This document shows positions 43,325 to 52,094 of a stretch of DNA of 64,000 nucleotides, piece by piece; within the stretch, counting starts at the first letter, position 1, and the number at the start of each line of letters is the position of its first letter. The notes beneath the pieces were generated by a model, which made no database searches, had not been told where the DNA came from, and saw nothing but the letters and a program-made list of their open reading frames with translations. A program made the position numbers and the translations under genes. Source of the DNA: Mycolicibacterium sp. CBMA 234 (lineage in GTDB: Bacteria; Actinomycetota; Actinomycetes; Mycobacteriales; Mycobacteriaceae); NCBI RefSeq assembly GCF_009729415.1, contig NZ_MPKW01000024.1, positions 248,001-312,000 on the forward strand, read 5' to 3'.

Positions 43325-44977
43325 GTGACCCCCGCCGATCTGGCTGAACTGCTCAAGAACACCGCCGCCGCGGTCCTGGTCGAACACGGCCTGGACCTCG
43401 CCGCGCTGCCCGAGACGGTCGTCATCGAGCGTCCGCGCAACCCTGAGCACGGCGATTACGCCACCAACTTGGCGCTGCAGCTGGGCAAGAAGGTCGGCGT
43501 GAATCCGCGTGACCTGGGCGAATGGCTGGCCGAGGCGCTGATCAACGCTGACGGTATCGCCGACGCCAGCATTGCTGGTCCGGGCTTTGTGAATCTGCGC
43601 ATCGAGGCGTCCGCGCAGAGCGTCGTCATCCTCAACGTCCTGGGCGGCGGGGCCAGCTACGGCACCTCTGAGGAGCTCAAGGGTCGCCACATCAACCTGG
43701 AGTTCGTTTCGGCCAACCCGACCGGGCCCATCCACATCGGCGGCACCCGCTGGGCCGCCGTCGGTGACGCACTGGGTCGCCTGCTGGCGACGCAGGACGC
43801 CAACGTCACCCGTGAGTACTACTTCAACGACCACGGCGGGCAGATTGACCGCTTCGCTCGCTCGCTGGTCGCGGCAGCCAAGGGTGAGCCGGCTCCGGAG
43901 GACGGCTACGGCGGCGACTACATCAAGGACATCGCCGCCGACGTCATGGCCAAGCAGCCCGATGCGCTGAACCTGCCGGCCGACGAATGCCAGGAAGTCT
44001 TCCGCGAGATCGGCGTCGATCTGATGTTCGCATCGATCAAGCAGTCGCTGCACGACTTCGGTACCGACTTCGACGTCTACACGCACGAAGACTCGATGCA
44101 CACCTCGGGCCGCGTCCAGCAGGCCATTCAGCAGCTGCGCGACAATGGCTCCATCTACGAGCAGGATGGCGCAATCTGGTTGCGCACCACCGATTTTGGT
44201 GATGACAAGGACCGCGTCGTCGTCAAGAGTGACGGCAACCCGGCGTACGTCGCCGGCGATATCGCGTACTACCTGGACAAGCGCCAGCGTGGGTTCGACC
44301 TGTGCATCTACATGCTCGGCGCCGACCACCACGGCTACATCGGCCGGCTGAAGGCCGTCGCTGCCGCGCTCGGCGAGGACCCCGCCACCGTCGAGGTGCT
44401 GATCGGCCAGATGGTCAACCTGGTCAAGGATGGCCAGCCGATGCGTATGAGCAAGCGCGCCGGCACCGTGATCACCCTGGAAGACCTGGTCGACGCCATC
44501 GGCGTGGACGCGGCCCGCTACGTGCTCATCCGGTCGTCGGTGAACAGCCCCATCGACATCGATCTGGGGCTGTGGGCCAGTGCGTCCAACGAAAACCCGG
44601 TCTACTACGTGCAATACGCGCACGCCCGGCTGTCGGCCTTGGCGCGTAACGCCGCCGACCTCGGGCTGGGCGCGGACCTTGGACACCTCGAGCTGCTCAG
44701 CCACGATCGCGAAGCCACCCTGATGCGCACCATCGGCGAGTTCCCGCGGGTGCTCAAAACCGCTGCGGCCCTTCGGGAACCGCATCGCGTGTGCCGGTAC
44801 CTGGAGGACCTGGCCGGTGACTACCACCGGTTCTACGACTCCTGCCGCGTGCTGCCGATGGGCGACGAAGAGCACAATGACCTACACCGGGCCCGGCTCG
44901 CGCTCTGTGCCGCCACCCGCCAGGTCATCGCGAACGGTCTGCACATCCTCGGCGTCAGCGCTCCGGAGCGGATGTGA
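43325..44977 (+). CDS. argS: Arginyl-tRNA synthetase
   Basis: The 550-residue class I synthetase has the HIGH-type signature in NPTGPIHIGGTRWAAVGDAL (about residue 137) and a KMSKS-like loop MRMSKRAGT. The N-terminal ArgRS additional domain (LAALPETVVIERPRNPEHGDYATNLALQ) and the C-terminal DALR anticodon-binding domain are present. It charges tRNA-Arg in the cytosol. The start is GTG 43325. It overlaps lysA by four bases (GTGA), so it leads the lysine/threonine operon. The tRNA-Arg(CCG) gene lies just upstream on the other strand. Confidence 0.97.
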   Translation: MTPADLAELLKNTAAAVLVEHGLDLAALPETVVIERPRNPEHGDYATNLALQLGKKVGVNPRDLGEWLAEALINADGIADASIAGPGFVNLRIEASAQSVVILNVLGGGASYGTSEELKGRHINLEFVSANPTGPIHIGGTRWAAVGDALGRLLATQDANVTREYYFNDHGGQIDRFARSLVAAAKGEPAPEDGYGGDYIKDIAADVMAKQPDALNLPADECQEVFREIGVDLMFASIKQSLHDFGTDFDVYTHEDSMHTSGRVQQAIQQLRDNGSIYEQDGAIWLRTTDFGDDKDRVVVKSDGNPAYVAGDIAYYLDKRQRGFDLCIYMLGADHHGYIGRLKAVAAALGEDPATVEVLIGQMVNLVKDGQPMRMSKRAGTVITLEDLVDAIGVDAARYVLIRSSVNSPIDIDLGLWASASNENPVYYVQYAHARLSALARNAADLGLGADLGHLELLSHDREATLMRTIGEFPRVLKTAAALREPHRVCRYLEDLAGDYHRFYDSCRVLPMGDEEHNDLHRARLALCAATRQVIANGLHILGVSAPERM

Positions 44978-46371
44978 GCGGGCAGCCCGCCGGCGCCACC
45001 GTGCCGGAAAAGCCGCAGACGCCTGATGAGGTGATGCTGCTGGCTCCGAATGTGTGGCCGCGCAACCTGGTTCGTGGTGCCGACGGTGAGGTCAGCGTCG
45101 CGGGGGTGACGGTCAGTGAACTGGCCAAGCAGTTCGGCACCCCACTATTCGTCATCGACGAGGACGACTTCCGGTCCCGCTGCCGCGAGATCGCCGACGC
45201 CTTCGGTGGTGGCGAGCACGTGCACTACGCCGGAAAAGCGTTCCTGTGCAGCGAGATTGCCCGCTGGGTCGCGCAAGAGGGCCTCTGCCTGGACGTCGCC
45301 ACCGGCGGCGAACTGGCGGTGGCATTGAACGCCGAATTCCCGGCCGAGCGAATCACGGTGCACGGCAACAACAAATCGGTAGCCGAGCTGACCTCTGCGG
45401 TCCAGGTCGGTGCCGGGCACATCGTGCTGGATTCCGAGATCGAGATTGAGCGGCTGGACGCCATCGCCGGTGCGGCGGGTGTCGTCCAGGACGTCCTGGT
45501 CCGCGTGACCCCGGGCGTCGAGGCGCACACCCACGAATTCATCTCCACCGCCCACGAGGACCAGAAGTTCGGGCTCTCCCTGGCCAGCGGTGCCGCGATG
45601 GAGGCCGTGCGCAAGGTCTTCGCCACCGACAACCTGCGCCTGGTCGGTCTGCACTGCCACGTAGGCTCGCAGATTTTCGACGTGGCTGGGTTCGAGATCG
45701 CCGCCCACCGCGTCATCGGACTGCTACGCGACGTGGTCGCCGAGTTCGGCGTCGAGAAGACCGCCCAGATGTCGGTCATGGATCTTGGTGGGGGACTGGG
45801 CATCTCGTATCTACCCAGCGACGACCCGCCGCCCATGAAGGAGCTGGCCGACAAGCTCAAGGCCATTGTCGAGGCCGAGTCCGCGGCCGTCGGGTTGCCC
45901 ACGCCCAAGCTGGTGGTCGAGCCTGGCCGCGCCATTGCCGGTCCCGGCACCATCACGCTGTACGAGGTCGGCACCATCAAAGACGTTGCGGTCAGTCAGA
46001 CCGCGCAGCGGCGGTATGTCAGCGTCGACGGCGGCATGAGCGACAACATTCGGCCGTCCCTGTACGACGCGGAGTACGACGCCCGGCTGGTCTCCCGGAC
46101 CAGCGATGCGCCGGCCACCCTGGCGCGCATCGTCGGAAAGCATTGCGAGACGGGCGACATCATCGTCCGCGACACCTGGGTGTCGGACGATCTCGCGCCC
46201 GGTGATCTGCTGGCAGTCGCCGCCACCGGGGCCTACTGCTATTCGATGTCGAGCCGCTACAACCTGCTGACCCGTCCCGCCGTGGTCGCGGTGCGCGGCG
46301 GCAACGCACGGTTGATCCTGCGGCGGGAGACTGTGGCAGACCTGTTGAGCCTGGAGGTGAGTAGTCAATGA
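44974..46371 (+). CDS. lysA: Diaminopimelate decarboxylase
   Basis: The 465-residue PLP enzyme has a type III fold. The catalytic Lys is in HYAGKAFLC (about residue 89), followed by GLHCHVGSQIFD, the Gly-rich phosphate site SVMDLGGGLGISY, VEPGRAIAGPG, and the late Cys/Tyr region DDLAPGDLL. It removes CO2 from meso-diaminopimelate to give lysine, the last step of the pathway, which also feeds peptidoglycan. It overlaps argS upstream and hom downstream by four bases each. The extra N-terminal 20 residues are Pro/Ala-rich and may not be needed. Confidence 0.97.
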   Translation: MSGQPAGATVPEKPQTPDEVMLLAPNVWPRNLVRGADGEVSVAGVTVSELAKQFGTPLFVIDEDDFRSRCREIADAFGGGEHVHYAGKAFLCSEIARWVAQEGLCLDVATGGELAVALNAEFPAERITVHGNNKSVAELTSAVQVGAGHIVLDSEIEIERLDAIAGAAGVVQDVLVRVTPGVEAHTHEFISTAHEDQKFGLSLASGAAMEAVRKVFATDNLRLVGLHCHVGSQIFDVAGFEIAAHRVIGLLRDVVAEFGVEKTAQMSVMDLGGGLGISYLPSDDPPPMKELADKLKAIVEAESAAVGLPTPKLVVEPGRAIAGPGTITLYEVGTIKDVAVSQTAQRRYVSVDGGMSDNIRPSLYDAEYDARLVSRTSDAPATLARIVGKHCETGDIIVRDTWVSDDLAPGDLLAVAATGAYCYSMSSRYNLLTRPAVVAVRGGNARLILRRETVADLLSLEVSSQ

Positions 46372-47687
46372 GTGAAAAGCCAATTGGCATTGCGGTTCTC
46401 GGACTCGGGAACGTCGGGACCGAGGTGGTCCGGATTATCGAGGACAGCGCCCAAGACCTGGCCGCTCGCATCGGCGCGCCGCTGGAGCTGCGCGGTGTCG
46501 GTGTCCGCAAGGTCGCCAAAGGCCGCGGCGTCCCGGTCGACATGCTCACCGATGACATCGAGGCACTGGTCGCCCGCGAGGACGTCGACATCGTCGTCGA
46601 GTTGATGGGTCCGGTCGAGCCGGCCCGTAAGGCGATCATGGCGGCCCTGGAACAGGGCAAGTCGGTGGTCACCGCCAACAAGGCACTGATGGCCCAGTCC
46701 ACCGGTGAACTGGCGCAGGCTGCCGAAAAGGCCCGCGTGGACCTGTATTTCGAGGCGGCCGTCGCCGGCGCGATCCCGGTGATCCGCCCGCTGACCCAGT
46801 CGCTCGCCGGTGACGTCGTGTGCCGGGTGGCCGGCATCGTCAACGGCACCACCAACTACATCCTGTCGGCCATGAGCGAGACCGGCGCCGACTACGCCGA
46901 CGCGCTGGCCGAAGCCGGCGTGCTGGGCTACGCCGAGGCTGACCCGACTGCGGACGTCGAGGGCTACGACGCCGCCGCGAAGGCGGCAATTCTCGCGTCC
47001 ATTGCTTTTCATACCCGGGTCACCGCGGACGACGTGTACCGCGAGGGCATGACGAAGGTCAGCGCGGCCGACTTCGAGTCGGCCAAGGCGCTCGGCTGCA
47101 CCATCAAGCTCCTCGCCATCTGCGAGCGCCTGACCACCGGCAAAGGCAAGCAACGGGTTTCGGCCCGCGTCTACCCGGCGCTGGTACCGCTGGAGCACCC
47201 GCTCGCCTCGGTCAACGGTGCGTTCAACGCCGTCTTCGTCGAGGCCGAAGCTGCCGGTGAGCTGATGTTCTACGGCCGTGGTGCCGGCGGTGCGCCGACG
47301 GCGTCGGCCGTCATGGGCGATGTGGTCATGGCCGCGCGCAACCGCGTGCAGGGTGGCCGCGGCCCGCGTGAATCCAAGTACGCCAAGCTGCCCATCGCGC
47401 CCATCGGAGCGATCGAGACCCGCTACTACGTCAGCATGAACGTCGCGGACATTCCGGGCGTGTTGTCCTCTGTCGCAGCCGAATTCGGCAAGCGCAAGGT
47501 GAGCATCGCCGAGGTCCGCCAGCAAGGCATGGTCGACGACGACGGTGTGCCCTCGGGCGCCCGCATCGTCGTGGTCACCCACCGGGCCACTGACGAAGCG
47601 CTGTCGGAAACCGTTGCAGCCCTTGCTGATCACGAAGCAGTGCAAAGCATCAACAGCGTGCTGCGCTTGGAAGGAACGAACAAATGA
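46368..47687 (+). CDS. hom: Homoserine dehydrogenase
   Basis: The 439-residue enzyme has an N-terminal NAD(P) Rossmann domain (IAVLGLGNVGTEVV), TANKALMA, and the signature FEAAVAGAIPVIRPL followed by VAGIVNGTTNYIL, which binds aspartate semialdehyde. The C-terminal ACT domain (about residues 350-430) contains RYYVSMNVADIPGVLSSVA and allows feedback by threonine. It reduces aspartate semialdehyde to homoserine, the branch point to threonine and methionine. It is called thrA in M. tuberculosis. Overlaps of four bases with both neighbours show tight coupling. Confidence 0.97.
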   Translation: MSEKPIGIAVLGLGNVGTEVVRIIEDSAQDLAARIGAPLELRGVGVRKVAKGRGVPVDMLTDDIEALVAREDVDIVVELMGPVEPARKAIMAALEQGKSVVTANKALMAQSTGELAQAAEKARVDLYFEAAVAGAIPVIRPLTQSLAGDVVCRVAGIVNGTTNYILSAMSETGADYADALAEAGVLGYAEADPTADVEGYDAAAKAAILASIAFHTRVTADDVYREGMTKVSAADFESAKALGCTIKLLAICERLTTGKGKQRVSARVYPALVPLEHPLASVNGAFNAVFVEAEAAGELMFYGRGAGGAPTASAVMGDVVMAARNRVQGGRGPRESKYAKLPIAPIGAIETRYYVSMNVADIPGVLSSVAAEFGKRKVSIAEVRQQGMVDDDGVPSGARIVVVTHRATDEALSETVAALADHEAVQSINSVLRLEGTNK

Positions 47688-48751
47688 CCGTGCACAAGCC
47701 ATGGCCCGGCCTGATCGAGGCCTACCGGGACCGTCTGCCCGGCACCGAGAATTGGACGCCCGTCACTCTGCTCGAGGGCGGCACCCCGCTGATCCACGCC
47801 AAACGGCTGAGTGAACTGACCGGCTGCACCGTGCATTTGAAGGTCGAGGGGCTCAACCCGACCGGTTCGTTCAAGGACCGCGGCATGACCATGGCCGTCA
47901 GTGACGCCGTGGCGAAGGGCCAGCAGGCGGTGCTGTGCGCGTCCACCGGCAACACCTCGGCGTCGGCCGCTGCCTACGCTGCTCGCGCCGGCATCACCTG
48001 TGCGGTGCTGATCCCGCAGGGCAAGATCGCCATGGGCAAGCTGGCGCAGGCAGTTATGCACGGCGCCAAGATCATTCAGGTCGACGGTAACTTTGACGAC
48101 TGTCTGGAGCTGGCCCGCAAGCTGACCGCCGACTACCCGACCATCGCCCTGGTCAACTCCGTCAACCCGGTACGCATCGAGGGGCAGAAGACCGCGGCGT
48201 TCGAGATCGTCGACGCGCTCGGTACCGCGCCCGACGTGCACTCGCTGCCCGTCGGCAACGCCGGCAACATCACCGCCTACTGGCGTGGCTACAACGAATA
48301 CCACCGCGACGGCGTGTCCGACCGGTTGCCTCGGATGCTCGGTACCCAGGCTGCCGGTGCGGCGCCGCTGGTGCTCGGCGAGCCCGTCAAGAACCCGGAG
48401 ACCATCGCGACGGCCATCCGAATCGGTTCGCCTGCTTCGTGGGACGGCGCTGTCGCGGCCAAGGAGCAGTCCGGTGGCCGGTTCCTGGCTGCCACCGATG
48501 AGGAGATCCTGGCCGCGTACCACCTGGTCGCCAAGGCTGAGGGCGTGTTCGTCGAGCCGGCTTCGGCGGCCAGCATCGCCGGCCTGCTCAAGTCCATCGA
48601 GGACGGCTGGGTCAAGCCTGGCTCGACCGTGGTGTGCACCGTCACCGGCAACGGCCTGAAGGACCCCGACAACGCTCTCAAGGGCATGCCCGAGGTCAAG
48701 GCCATCCCCGTCGACCCGACCGCCGTCGTCGAGAAGCTCGGGCTGGTCTGA
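47684..48751 (+). CDS. thrC: Threonine synthase
   Basis: The 355-residue PLP enzyme has a tryptophan-synthase beta-type fold. The PLP Lys is in PTGSFKDRGMT (about residue 67), followed by CASTGNTSASAAAYAA, LPVGNAGNITAYWRG for the phosphate-binding loop, and VEPASAASIAGL. It converts O-phosphohomoserine to threonine and phosphate. This compact form matches actinobacterial ThrC. The start overlaps hom as ATGA, and thrB begins five bases after the stop. Confidence 0.97.
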   Translation: MTVHKPWPGLIEAYRDRLPGTENWTPVTLLEGGTPLIHAKRLSELTGCTVHLKVEGLNPTGSFKDRGMTMAVSDAVAKGQQAVLCASTGNTSASAAAYAARAGITCAVLIPQGKIAMGKLAQAVMHGAKIIQVDGNFDDCLELARKLTADYPTIALVNSVNPVRIEGQKTAAFEIVDALGTAPDVHSLPVGNAGNITAYWRGYNEYHRDGVSDRLPRMLGTQAAGAAPLVLGEPVKNPETIATAIRIGSPASWDGAVAAKEQSGGRFLAATDEEILAAYHLVAKAEGVFVEPASAASIAGLLKSIEDGWVKPGSTVVCTVTGNGLKDPDNALKGMPEVKAIPVDPTAVVEKLGLV

Positions 48752-48756
48752 TTTCA

Positions 48757-49686
48757 GTGACCGAAACCCTGCCCACCGGCTTGCTGGCCACTGCAGTCGT
48801 CCCCGCCTCGAGCGCCAATCTCGGCCCGGGCTTCGACAGCCTCGGTCTGGCGTTGAGTCTGTATGACGAAATTCAGGCCGAGACAACCGATTCCGGCCTC
48901 GTCATCGAGGTGACGGGGGAGGGCGCCGGGCAGGTTCCGCTGGACGAGTCCCATCTGGTGGTGCGCGCAGTCCGGCGTGGGCTCGACGCTGGTGGGGTTT
49001 CGGTTTCCGGTCTGAATATCAAGTGCCGCAATGTGATTCCGCATTCGCGCGGCCTTGGCTCGTCGGCAGCTGCGGTGGTCGGCGGTCTGGCCGTCGCCAA
49101 TGGTCTTATCGCACAGTCGGGTTCGAGGCCGCTGACCCTTGAGCAGCTGGTGCAGTTGTCGTCGGACTTCGAGGGACATCCGGACAACGCGTCGGCCGCG
49201 GTGCTGGGCGGTGCGGTGGTGTCTTACACCGAGCCGGGCCCGGTGTATGCGGCGGCGCCGCTGACGCTGCACCCCGACATCCACCTGTTTCCGGCCATTC
49301 CGCAGGTCCGGTCGTCCACCGCGGAAACGCGGGCGGTGCTGCCGGAGCAGATCGCGCACACCGACGCCACCTTCAACGTCAGCCGCGCCGCGCTGCTGGT
49401 GGTGGCGCTCACACAGCGTCCGGATTTGCTGATGGTTGCCACCGAGGACGTCATGCATCAGCCGCAGCGGGCCGCAGCCATGCCGGCCTCTGCGGAATAT
49501 CTGGCGATGCTCCGGCGTTGTGGGGTGGCAGCAGTACTTTCCGGTGCTGGACCTGCGGTTATTGCGCTGAGCACCGAGCCCCAATTGCCTGCCGAGGCCC
49601 TCGAATTCGGTGCTGCCCACGGCTTCGTCACCGAGAGGATGGCGGTGGGTCATGGGGTTCGCTGGACAGTCGGTGCCGGGGTTTAG
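48757..49686 (+). CDS. thrB: Homoserine kinase
   Basis: GTG 48757 (MTETLPTGLLATAVV) gives 309 residues of a GHMP kinase. The ATP motif PHSRGLGSSAAAVVG is near residue 90, an N-terminal SSANLGPGFDSLGLAL strand binds homoserine, and GHPDNASAAVLGG and SGAGPAVIAL complete the fold. It phosphorylates homoserine for ThrC. Longer in-frame starts run into thrC and are not supported. It closes the argS-lysA-hom-thrC-thrB unit. The 293 bases to rho hold that gene's leader. Confidence 0.95.
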   Translation: MTETLPTGLLATAVVPASSANLGPGFDSLGLALSLYDEIQAETTDSGLVIEVTGEGAGQVPLDESHLVVRAVRRGLDAGGVSVSGLNIKCRNVIPHSRGLGSSAAAVVGGLAVANGLIAQSGSRPLTLEQLVQLSSDFEGHPDNASAAVLGGAVVSYTEPGPVYAAAPLTLHPDIHLFPAIPQVRSSTAETRAVLPEQIAHTDATFNVSRAALLVVALTQRPDLLMVATEDVMHQPQRAAAMPASAEYLAMLRRCGVAAVLSGAGPAVIALSTEPQLPAEALEFGAAHGFVTERMAVGHGVRWTVGAGV

Positions 49687-49714
49687 CGGAACGTACACGC
49701 CGGAGTGGCATTTC

Positions 49715-49743
49715 TTGCTTCATTGTCGGATGAGAGATATTCT
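49715..49743 (+). promoter_or_regulatory. rho: Predicted rho promoter
   Basis: TTGCTT (49715-49720) and TATTCT (49738-49743) are spaced by 17 bases, a fair sigma-A-type match about 30 bases after the thrB stop. A start near 49750 would give rho a leader of roughly 230 bases. The second half of that leader holds an upstream ORF and a hairpin. The assignment is by pattern only. Confidence 0.45.
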
Positions 49744-49809
49744 CGCAGCGTCCAGCAATCGCAGGCTCTAGTACCTGCGCCTACGGTAGGACGACCACTC
49801 TTCTCTTAG

Positions 49810-49983
49810 ATGTTCAACTCGTGGACTGATGGTTCGCCGCACGGCGGCAAATCCCGGTGCTTGGCTGTTGCAATGCCTCGGCTGACCAGGGCATTTGCCG
49901 ACAGCGGTTCGGGGGAACTGTCCGACTGCGAACAAAACCCTCGCCTGATACGACGTGCGAGGGCACAGAAAGGAAATCCGTGA
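49810..49983 (+). CDS. Predicted 57-codon upstream ORF in the rho leader
   Basis: ATG 49810 opens a frame of 57 codons (MFNSWTDGSPHGGKSR at the start) that runs without a stop to TGA 49981-49983. That stop overlaps the rho start GTG 49980 as GTGA. Its last codons include the rho ribosome site, so translation of this ORF and rho initiation must interact. No good Shine-Dalgarno sequence precedes it. A shorter overlapping frame starts at ATG 49829 and stops at 49885. Codon usage is not strongly mycobacterial, so this may be regulatory rather than a functional protein. Translation of rho leaders and their uORFs has been discussed for M. tuberculosis; I cannot confirm this one. Confidence 0.45.
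   Translation: MFNSWTDGSPHGGKSRCLAVAMPRLTRAFADSGSGELSDCEQNPRLIRRARAQKGNP
49938..49963 (+). promoter_or_regulatory. Hairpin next to the rho ribosome-binding site
   Basis: CCCTCGC (49938-49944) and GCGAGGG (49957-49963) form a perfect 7-bp stem with a 12-base loop. It ends seven bases before the AAAGGAAA ribosome site and 16 before the GTG start. Translation through the upstream ORF would melt it. Together they could control access to the rho start. Confidence 0.45.
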
Positions 49984-52013
49984 CTGATACGGACCTCTTC
50001 ACCGCCGACGGCAACACAGACGCCCCGGCAACTGAAGCGCCGGCGGCCGGACGCTCCGGATCGCTGACCAGTCTTCTGCTCCCCGACCTGCGCGCGCTCG
50101 CCGCCGAAGCAGGTGTCAAGGGCACCTCCGGCATGCGCAAGAGCGAGCTGATCGCCGCCATCCGGGAACACCGCGGCGAGACCAATGGCGCCAAGGCCGA
50201 GGCGAAGGCCACCAAGGCCGCTGAGCCCAAGACCGAAGCCAAGAACGAAACCAAGGCCGCTAACGGCACCGAAGCCAAGGAAGCCCAGGCTCCGGCTGCG
50301 AATGACGCTGCCGCCAGTGATACTTCCGCCGCTGAGTCGGCCCCGCGCCGCGAGCGTCGTGGCTCTTCGCGGCGTGCCGGTGCGCCCGTCGATGGCGAAC
50401 CGGCCGACGCGGCCGACAAGCCCGCCGAAAAGGCCGAAAAGGCCGCCGAAAAGACCGAAAAGGCTGGCGAAAAGGCCGATAAGGCCCAGAGTTCGGACAA
50501 CGCCGACGCTCCGCGCGAGACGCAGAACCGCGACCGCAACGCCGACAACCAGCGCGGCAACCGTGAGCAGGGCGGCAACCGCGACCAGGGTGCTAGCCGC
50601 GACCGCGGCGACAACCAGGGCGGCAACCGCGACCGCAATGCCGACAACCGCGACCGCAATGCCGACAACCAGGGTGGCAACCGCGACCGCGACCGCGGCG
50701 GCAACCAGGCGAACAACAACGCCGATGATGACGACGACAGCCGTCAGGGCCGTCGCGGCCGTCGGTTCCGTGACCGTGACCGTCGTCGTCGTGGGGAACG
50801 CGGCGACAGCCAGGGCGGCGCCACCGACACCGAAGTGCGCGAGGACGACGTCCTGCAGCCGGTCGCCGGCATCCTCGACGTGCTGGACAACTACGCGTTC
50901 GTCCGCACCTCGGGTTACCTGGCCGGCTCCAACGACGTCTACGTCTCGATGAACATGGTCCGCAAGAACGGCCTGCGCCGCGGTGACGCGGTGACCGGAG
51001 CTGTGCGGGTCCCGCGCGAGGGCGAGAACACCGGCGGCAGCAGCAGCAACAACCCGCGGCAGAAGTTCAACCCGCTGGTGCGGCTGGACAGTGTCAACGG
51101 TGGTCCGGTCGAGGCGGCGCGCAACCGTCCCGACTTCACCAAACTGACCCCGCTGTACCCGAACCAGCGGCTGCGTCTGGAGACCACGCCGGATCGGCTG
51201 ACCACGCGTGTGATCGACCTGATCATGCCGATCGGTAAGGGCCAGCGTGCGCTGATCGTGTCCCCGCCGAAGGCCGGTAAGACGACGATCATGCAGGACA
51301 TCGCCAACGCGATCACCCAGAACAACCCGGAATGCCACCTCATGGTGGTGCTCGTCGACGAGCGTCCGGAAGAGGTCACCGACATGACGCGCTCGGTGAA
51401 GGGTGAGGTCATCGCCTCGACCTTCGACCGTCCGCCGTCAGACCACACCCAGGCCGCGGAGCTGGCCATCGAGCGGGCCAAGCGCCTGGTCGAGCAGGGC
51501 AAGGACGTCGTCGTGCTGCTGGACTCGATCACCCGTCTGGGACGCGCGTACAACAACGCGTCGCCGGCCTCGGGCCGCATCCTGTCCGGTGGTGTCGACT
51601 CGACGGCGTTGTACCCGCCGAAGCGATTCCTCGGCGCGGCCCGCAACATCGAAAACGGTGGCTCGCTGACCATCATCGCCACCGCGATGGTCGAGACCGG
51701 CTCGACCGGTGACACCGTCATCTTCGAGGAGTTCAAGGGCACCGGTAACGCCGAGCTCAAGCTGGACCGCAAGATCGCCGAGCGCCGGGTGTTCCCGGCC
51801 GTCGACGTCAACCCGTCGGGCACCCGTAAGGACGAGCTGCTGCTCGGCCCGGACGAGTTCGCGGTCGTGCACAAGCTGCGCCGCGTGCTGTCGGGTCTGG
51901 ACCCGCATCAGGCCATCGACCTGCTGATGAGCCAGCTGCGCAAGACCAAGACCAACTACGAGTTCCTGGTCCAGGTCTCCAAGACCGCCCCCGGCAACAT
52001 GGACAACGACTAA
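49980..52013 (+). CDS. rho: Transcription termination factor Rho
   Basis: GTG 49980 follows AAAGGAAA and gives 677 residues, longer than the 602 of M. tuberculosis Rho. Residues 20-60 are the Rho_N helical domain (TSLLLPDLRALAAEAG). Residues about 60-285 form a low-complexity region: Ala/Lys/Glu first, then Asn/Arg/Asp repeats. An RNA-binding cold-shock domain follows (GILDVLDNYAFVRTSGYLAG), then the hexameric ATPase with Walker A SPPKAGKTTI (near residue 430), Walker B VVVLLDSITRL and the R-loop region TGSTGDTVIFEEFKGTGN. It ends transcription by moving along RNA. The extra length is in the disordered insert. Confidence 0.97.
   Translation: MTDTDLFTADGNTDAPATEAPAAGRSGSLTSLLLPDLRALAAEAGVKGTSGMRKSELIAAIREHRGETNGAKAEAKATKAAEPKTEAKNETKAANGTEAKEAQAPAANDAAASDTSAAESAPRRERRGSSRRAGAPVDGEPADAADKPAEKAEKAAEKTEKAGEKADKAQSSDNADAPRETQNRDRNADNQRGNREQGGNRDQGASRDRGDNQGGNRDRNADNRDRNADNQGGNRDRDRGGNQANNNADDDDDSRQGRRGRRFRDRDRRRRGERGDSQGGATDTEVREDDVLQPVAGILDVLDNYAFVRTSGYLAGSNDVYVSMNMVRKNGLRRGDAVTGAVRVPREGENTGGSSSNNPRQKFNPLVRLDSVNGGPVEAARNRPDFTKLTPLYPNQRLRLETTPDRLTTRVIDLIMPIGKGQRALIVSPPKAGKTTIMQDIANAITQNNPECHLMVVLVDERPEEVTDMTRSVKGEVIASTFDRPPSDHTQAAELAIERAKRLVEQGKDVVVLLDSITRLGRAYNNASPASGRILSGGVDSTALYPPKRFLGAARNIENGGSLTIIATAMVETGSTGDTVIFEEFKGTGNAELKLDRKIAERRVFPAVDVNPSGTRKDELLLGPDEFAVVHKLRRVLSGLDPHQAIDLLMSQLRKTKTNYEFLVQVSKTAPGNMDND
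50625..50666 (+). repeat. Perfect 21-bp tandem duplication in rho
   Basis: Two identical 21-base units (50625-50645 and 50646-50666), each encoding NRDRNAD, stand head to tail. They lie in a longer imperfect array of NRD, DNQ and GGN units from about 50520 to 50720. The array encodes the basic, Asn-rich disordered insert of Rho. Perfect identity suggests recent slippage. The repeat is in frame, so copy-number change would alter only insert length. Confidence 0.9.
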
Positions 52014-52030
52014 CCGTCGCCGTTCTTGAA

Positions 52031-52069
52031 ACTGAAGGCCGCAACTCTGCCCGAGTTGCGGCCTTCAGT
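52031..52069. terminator. Strong hairpin terminator between rho and TetR gene
   Basis: Arms 52031-52047 and 52053-52069 are perfectly complementary over 17 bp (core AAGGCCGCAACTC) with a five-base TGCCC loop. On the plus strand GCGTTTT follows, a modest U-tract. It lies 18 bases after the rho stop and 26 bases before the end of the convergent TetR gene, so it can serve both. Confidence 0.85.
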
Positions 52070-52094
52070 GCGTTTTGGGTCTCTTGGACGCTGA

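Noticed and set aside
43090..43325. Integration site at tRNA-Arg
   Set aside because: No integrase gene, no duplicated tRNA 3' end and conserved neighbours on both sides argue against a recent insertion here.
50520..50720. CRISPR-like repeats
   Set aside because: The repeats are in-frame coding units in rho with no spacers and no cas genes nearby.
49806..51338. Long minus-strand open frame opposite rho (Val/Ala-rich)
   Set aside because: It is the antisense of the repeat-rich rho gene, has low-complexity composition and no recognisable domain, and no ribosome site. High GC explains its length.
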